From: Actinomycetes bacterium
Lineage (GTDB): Bacteria > Actinomycetota > CALGFH01
NCBI GenBank assembly: GCA_030146615.1
Contig: JASLBL010000362.1
Coordinates: forward strand, 1-6,185
DNA: 6,185 bases
Direction: 5' to 3'
Shown here: piece after piece, positions 4,944 to 6,185 of the stretch
Layout: each line of letters starts with the position of its first letter
Numbering within the stretch: the stretch's first letter is position 1
Program-made: the position numbers and the translations under genes
The notes under the pieces: model-generated
Database searches by the model: none
What the model was told of the DNA's origin: nothing
What the model saw: the letters and a program-made list of their open reading frames with translations, nothing else

Positions 4944-6185
4944 TCAGCGGCACGCGAGGTCCTCGATCACCGAGGCAAGGGCCTGGACGCCGGTCAGGCA
5001 GTCGGCGAGCTCGGCCGTCTCGGCCGGGCTGTGGCTGGTGCCGGTGGGGTTGCGGACGAACAGCATGGCCGTGGGGACGGCGGCGGCCAGGGCGCCGGCG
5101 TCGTGGCCGGCGGCGGTGGGCAGGGCGGGGGGCTCGAGGCCGTCGGCTCGCAGCCGGGCGTCCAGGCGGGCGGTCAGGTCGCCGTCGAAGGTGACCCCAG
5201 GGCTGCGGGACTCGGGGGTCAGCCCGGCGGTGAGGCCGTTGCGGCCGGCGGCGTCCTCGACCGCGGATTGGAAGGCGGTGACCAGCCAGTCGAGGGTCTG
5301 GTCCTTGGCGGCCCGGGCGTCCAGCCAGGCCGACACCCGGCCGGGGACCGAGTTGCTGGAGTTCGGGTCCACCTCGACCCGGCCGACGGTCGCGACCGCG
5401 TCCAGCTCGGTGGCGGCGGCCCGGGCGGCCAGGACGGCCGCGGCCAGGCCGAGCATCGGGTCGCGCCGGTCGGCCAGCCGGGTCGTGCCGGCATGGTTGG
5501 CCTCCCCGGTCAGGGTGAGCCGCCAGCGCCCGTGAGGCCACATGGCGCTGGCCAGCGCGACCGGCTGGCCGAGGTCGGCCAGCCCACGCCCCTGCTCGAC
5601 ATGCAGCTCGACGAACGCGCCCAGCCGGTCCAGCCGGGCCGGGTCGGGCCCGGCACGCTCGGGGTCGATCCCGGCCGCCGCCATCGCCTCGGCGACGGTG
5701 ACCCCGTCCTGGTCGGCGCGGCCGAGCACCTCCGGCGGGTCGAGGGCCCCGGTGAGCAGCCGGCTCCCGAACGTCGGCACCCCGAACCGTCCGCCCTCCT
5801 CGTCGGCGAACGCCACCACCGCCACCGGCCGCCGCGGCTCGACCCCCCGGGCGATCAGCTCCCCGACCGCGACAAGCCCGCTGACCACCCCGAGCGCGCC
5901 GTCGTAGGCCCCGCCCCGCCGGACCGTGTCCAGGTGGCTCCCGACCGCGACCACGCCACCCTCCTCGGCCTCCCCCGGCCCGGGCCACCAGGCCCAGAGG
6001 TTGCCGGCCGGGTCCGGCTCGACGGTCAGGCCGCGGGCCCCGGCCTCGGCCTCGAACCAGGACCTGGCCGCGTGGTCCTCGTCGGTCCAGGCGAGCCGGG
6101 TCCAGCCCCCGGCCGGGTCCTGGCCGATCGCGGCCAGCCCGCCGAAGCACGCCTCGAACCCTTCCCGCAGCCGATCCCCGCTCCC
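4944..6185 (-). CDS. M20-family amidohydrolase, allantoate amidohydrolase-like, 5' end outside window
   Basis: The open frame continues to the right edge, giving 413 visible residues; the first in-frame GTG (5954) lies inside the conserved core and is not the true start. The visible N-terminus contains GGWTRLAW and GNLWAWWPGPG, as in the amidase/hydantoinase-carbamoylase branch of M20 peptidases. All metal ligands are present: H84 (GSHLDTV), D95 (GAYDGALGV), E129 and E130 (FADEEGGRFG), H195 (ELHVEQG) and H385 (GTSHSPAE). The small lid domain has GEANHAGTT (H231), PNSSNSVPG and, later, AAGHDAG. Members hydrolyse C-N bonds of N-carbamoyl or ureido acids such as allantoate, with two divalent metals. 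No purine-catabolism genes are visible, and the next gene, 31 bases downstream, is hutF. The enzyme may therefore act on a histidine-pathway intermediate, for example N-formylglutamate; that is inference. Probably only a few to about twenty residues are missing. Confidence 0.9.
   Translation of the reverse strand, partial: GSGDRLREGFEACFGGLAAIGQDPAGGWTRLAWTDEDHAARSWFEAEAGARGLTVEPDPAGNLWAWWPGPGEAEEGGVVAVGSHLDTVRRGGAYDGALGVVSGLVAVGELIARGVEPRRPVAVVAFADEEGGRFGVPTFGSRLLTGALDPPEVLGRADQDGVTVAEAMAAAGIDPERAGPDPARLDRLGAFVELHVEQGRGLADLGQPVALASAMWPHGRWRLTLTGEANHAGTTRLADRRDPMLGLAAAVLAARAAATELDAVATVGRVEVDPNSSNSVPGRVSAWLDARAAKDQTLDWLVTAFQSAVEDAAGRNGLTAGLTPESRSPGVTFDGDLTARLDARLRADGLEPPALPTAAGHDAGALAAAVPTAMLFVRNPTGTSHSPAETAELADCLTGVQALASVIEDLACR

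Noticed and set aside
2117..5194. A 1025-residue plus-strand open frame spanning the PH gene and antisense to hutF
   Set aside because: Its product is Gly/Pro/Arg-rich without recognisable motifs, and it overlaps two genes with strong family signatures. It is a composition artefact.
5952..5954. GTG as the start of a 336-residue M20 protein
   Set aside because: It falls just before the metal-binding GSHLDTV motif and would remove conserved N-terminal sequence (GGWTRLAW, GNLWAWW) that is readable upstream in the same frame.
4909..6150. A 413-residue minus-strand open frame overlapping the M20 gene in another frame
   Set aside because: The Arg/Gly/Pro-rich translation has no motifs, while the frame ending at 4944 has all M20 metal ligands through to the window edge.

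Overview
The window is a very GC-rich (visibly around three quarters G+C), gene-dense stretch of bacterial chromosome. Strong G/C third-position bias, a GTG start, Ala/Gly/Arg/Pro-rich proteins, leaderless-type promoters and a histidine pathway using formimidoylglutamate deiminase all point to an actinobacterium. I cannot place it to genus. Only two stretches lie outside genes, 86 bases at 1374-1459 and 31 bases at 4913-4943, so more than 98% of the window is coding. Every adjacent gene pair except the divergent one and the HutF/M20 pair overlaps or abuts.

Layout: (1) Positions 1-1373, minus strand, hold an isoprenoid operon. It has ispH, the last enzyme of the MEP pathway, and directly after its stop an FAD-dependent oxidoreductase of the amine oxidase/phytoene desaturase type, cut by the left edge. 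(2) Positions 1374-1459 are a short divergent promoter region. It carries two mirror-image copies of GCCGATAGnnTGGGC; each contains a TAnnnT -10 box placed for a leaderless or near-leaderless mRNA, with two small palindromes between them. (3) Positions 1460-3578, plus strand, hold a two-gene operon of membrane proteins with bacterial PH domains (YdbS-like and YdbT-like pair), overlapping by 11 bases. (4) Positions 3575-6185, minus strand, are the downstream part of a probable histidine-utilisation operon. It has an M20-family amidohydrolase annotatable as allantoate amidohydrolase-like (5' end outside the window), followed by hutF. The hutF stop shares the palindrome CTAG with the stop of the convergent PH gene.

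How the genes work together: IspH makes IPP and DMAPP, and the FAD oxidoreductase may act on an isoprenoid such as a carotenoid or on a related hydrophobic substrate. HutF makes N-formylglutamate from N-formimidoylglutamate; the adjacent M20 enzyme is a reasonable candidate for the next hydrolysis step, in place of a classical HutG. The PH-domain pair is a known conserved pair of membrane proteins with no settled biochemical role.

I found no mobile element, CRISPR array, tRNA, rRNA or clear Rho-independent terminator. Most of the window is ordinary housekeeping and catabolic DNA. The parts most worth a second look are the symmetric divergent promoter, the single in-frame stop between ispH and the oxidoreductase, and the possible role of the M20 enzyme in histidine degradation.
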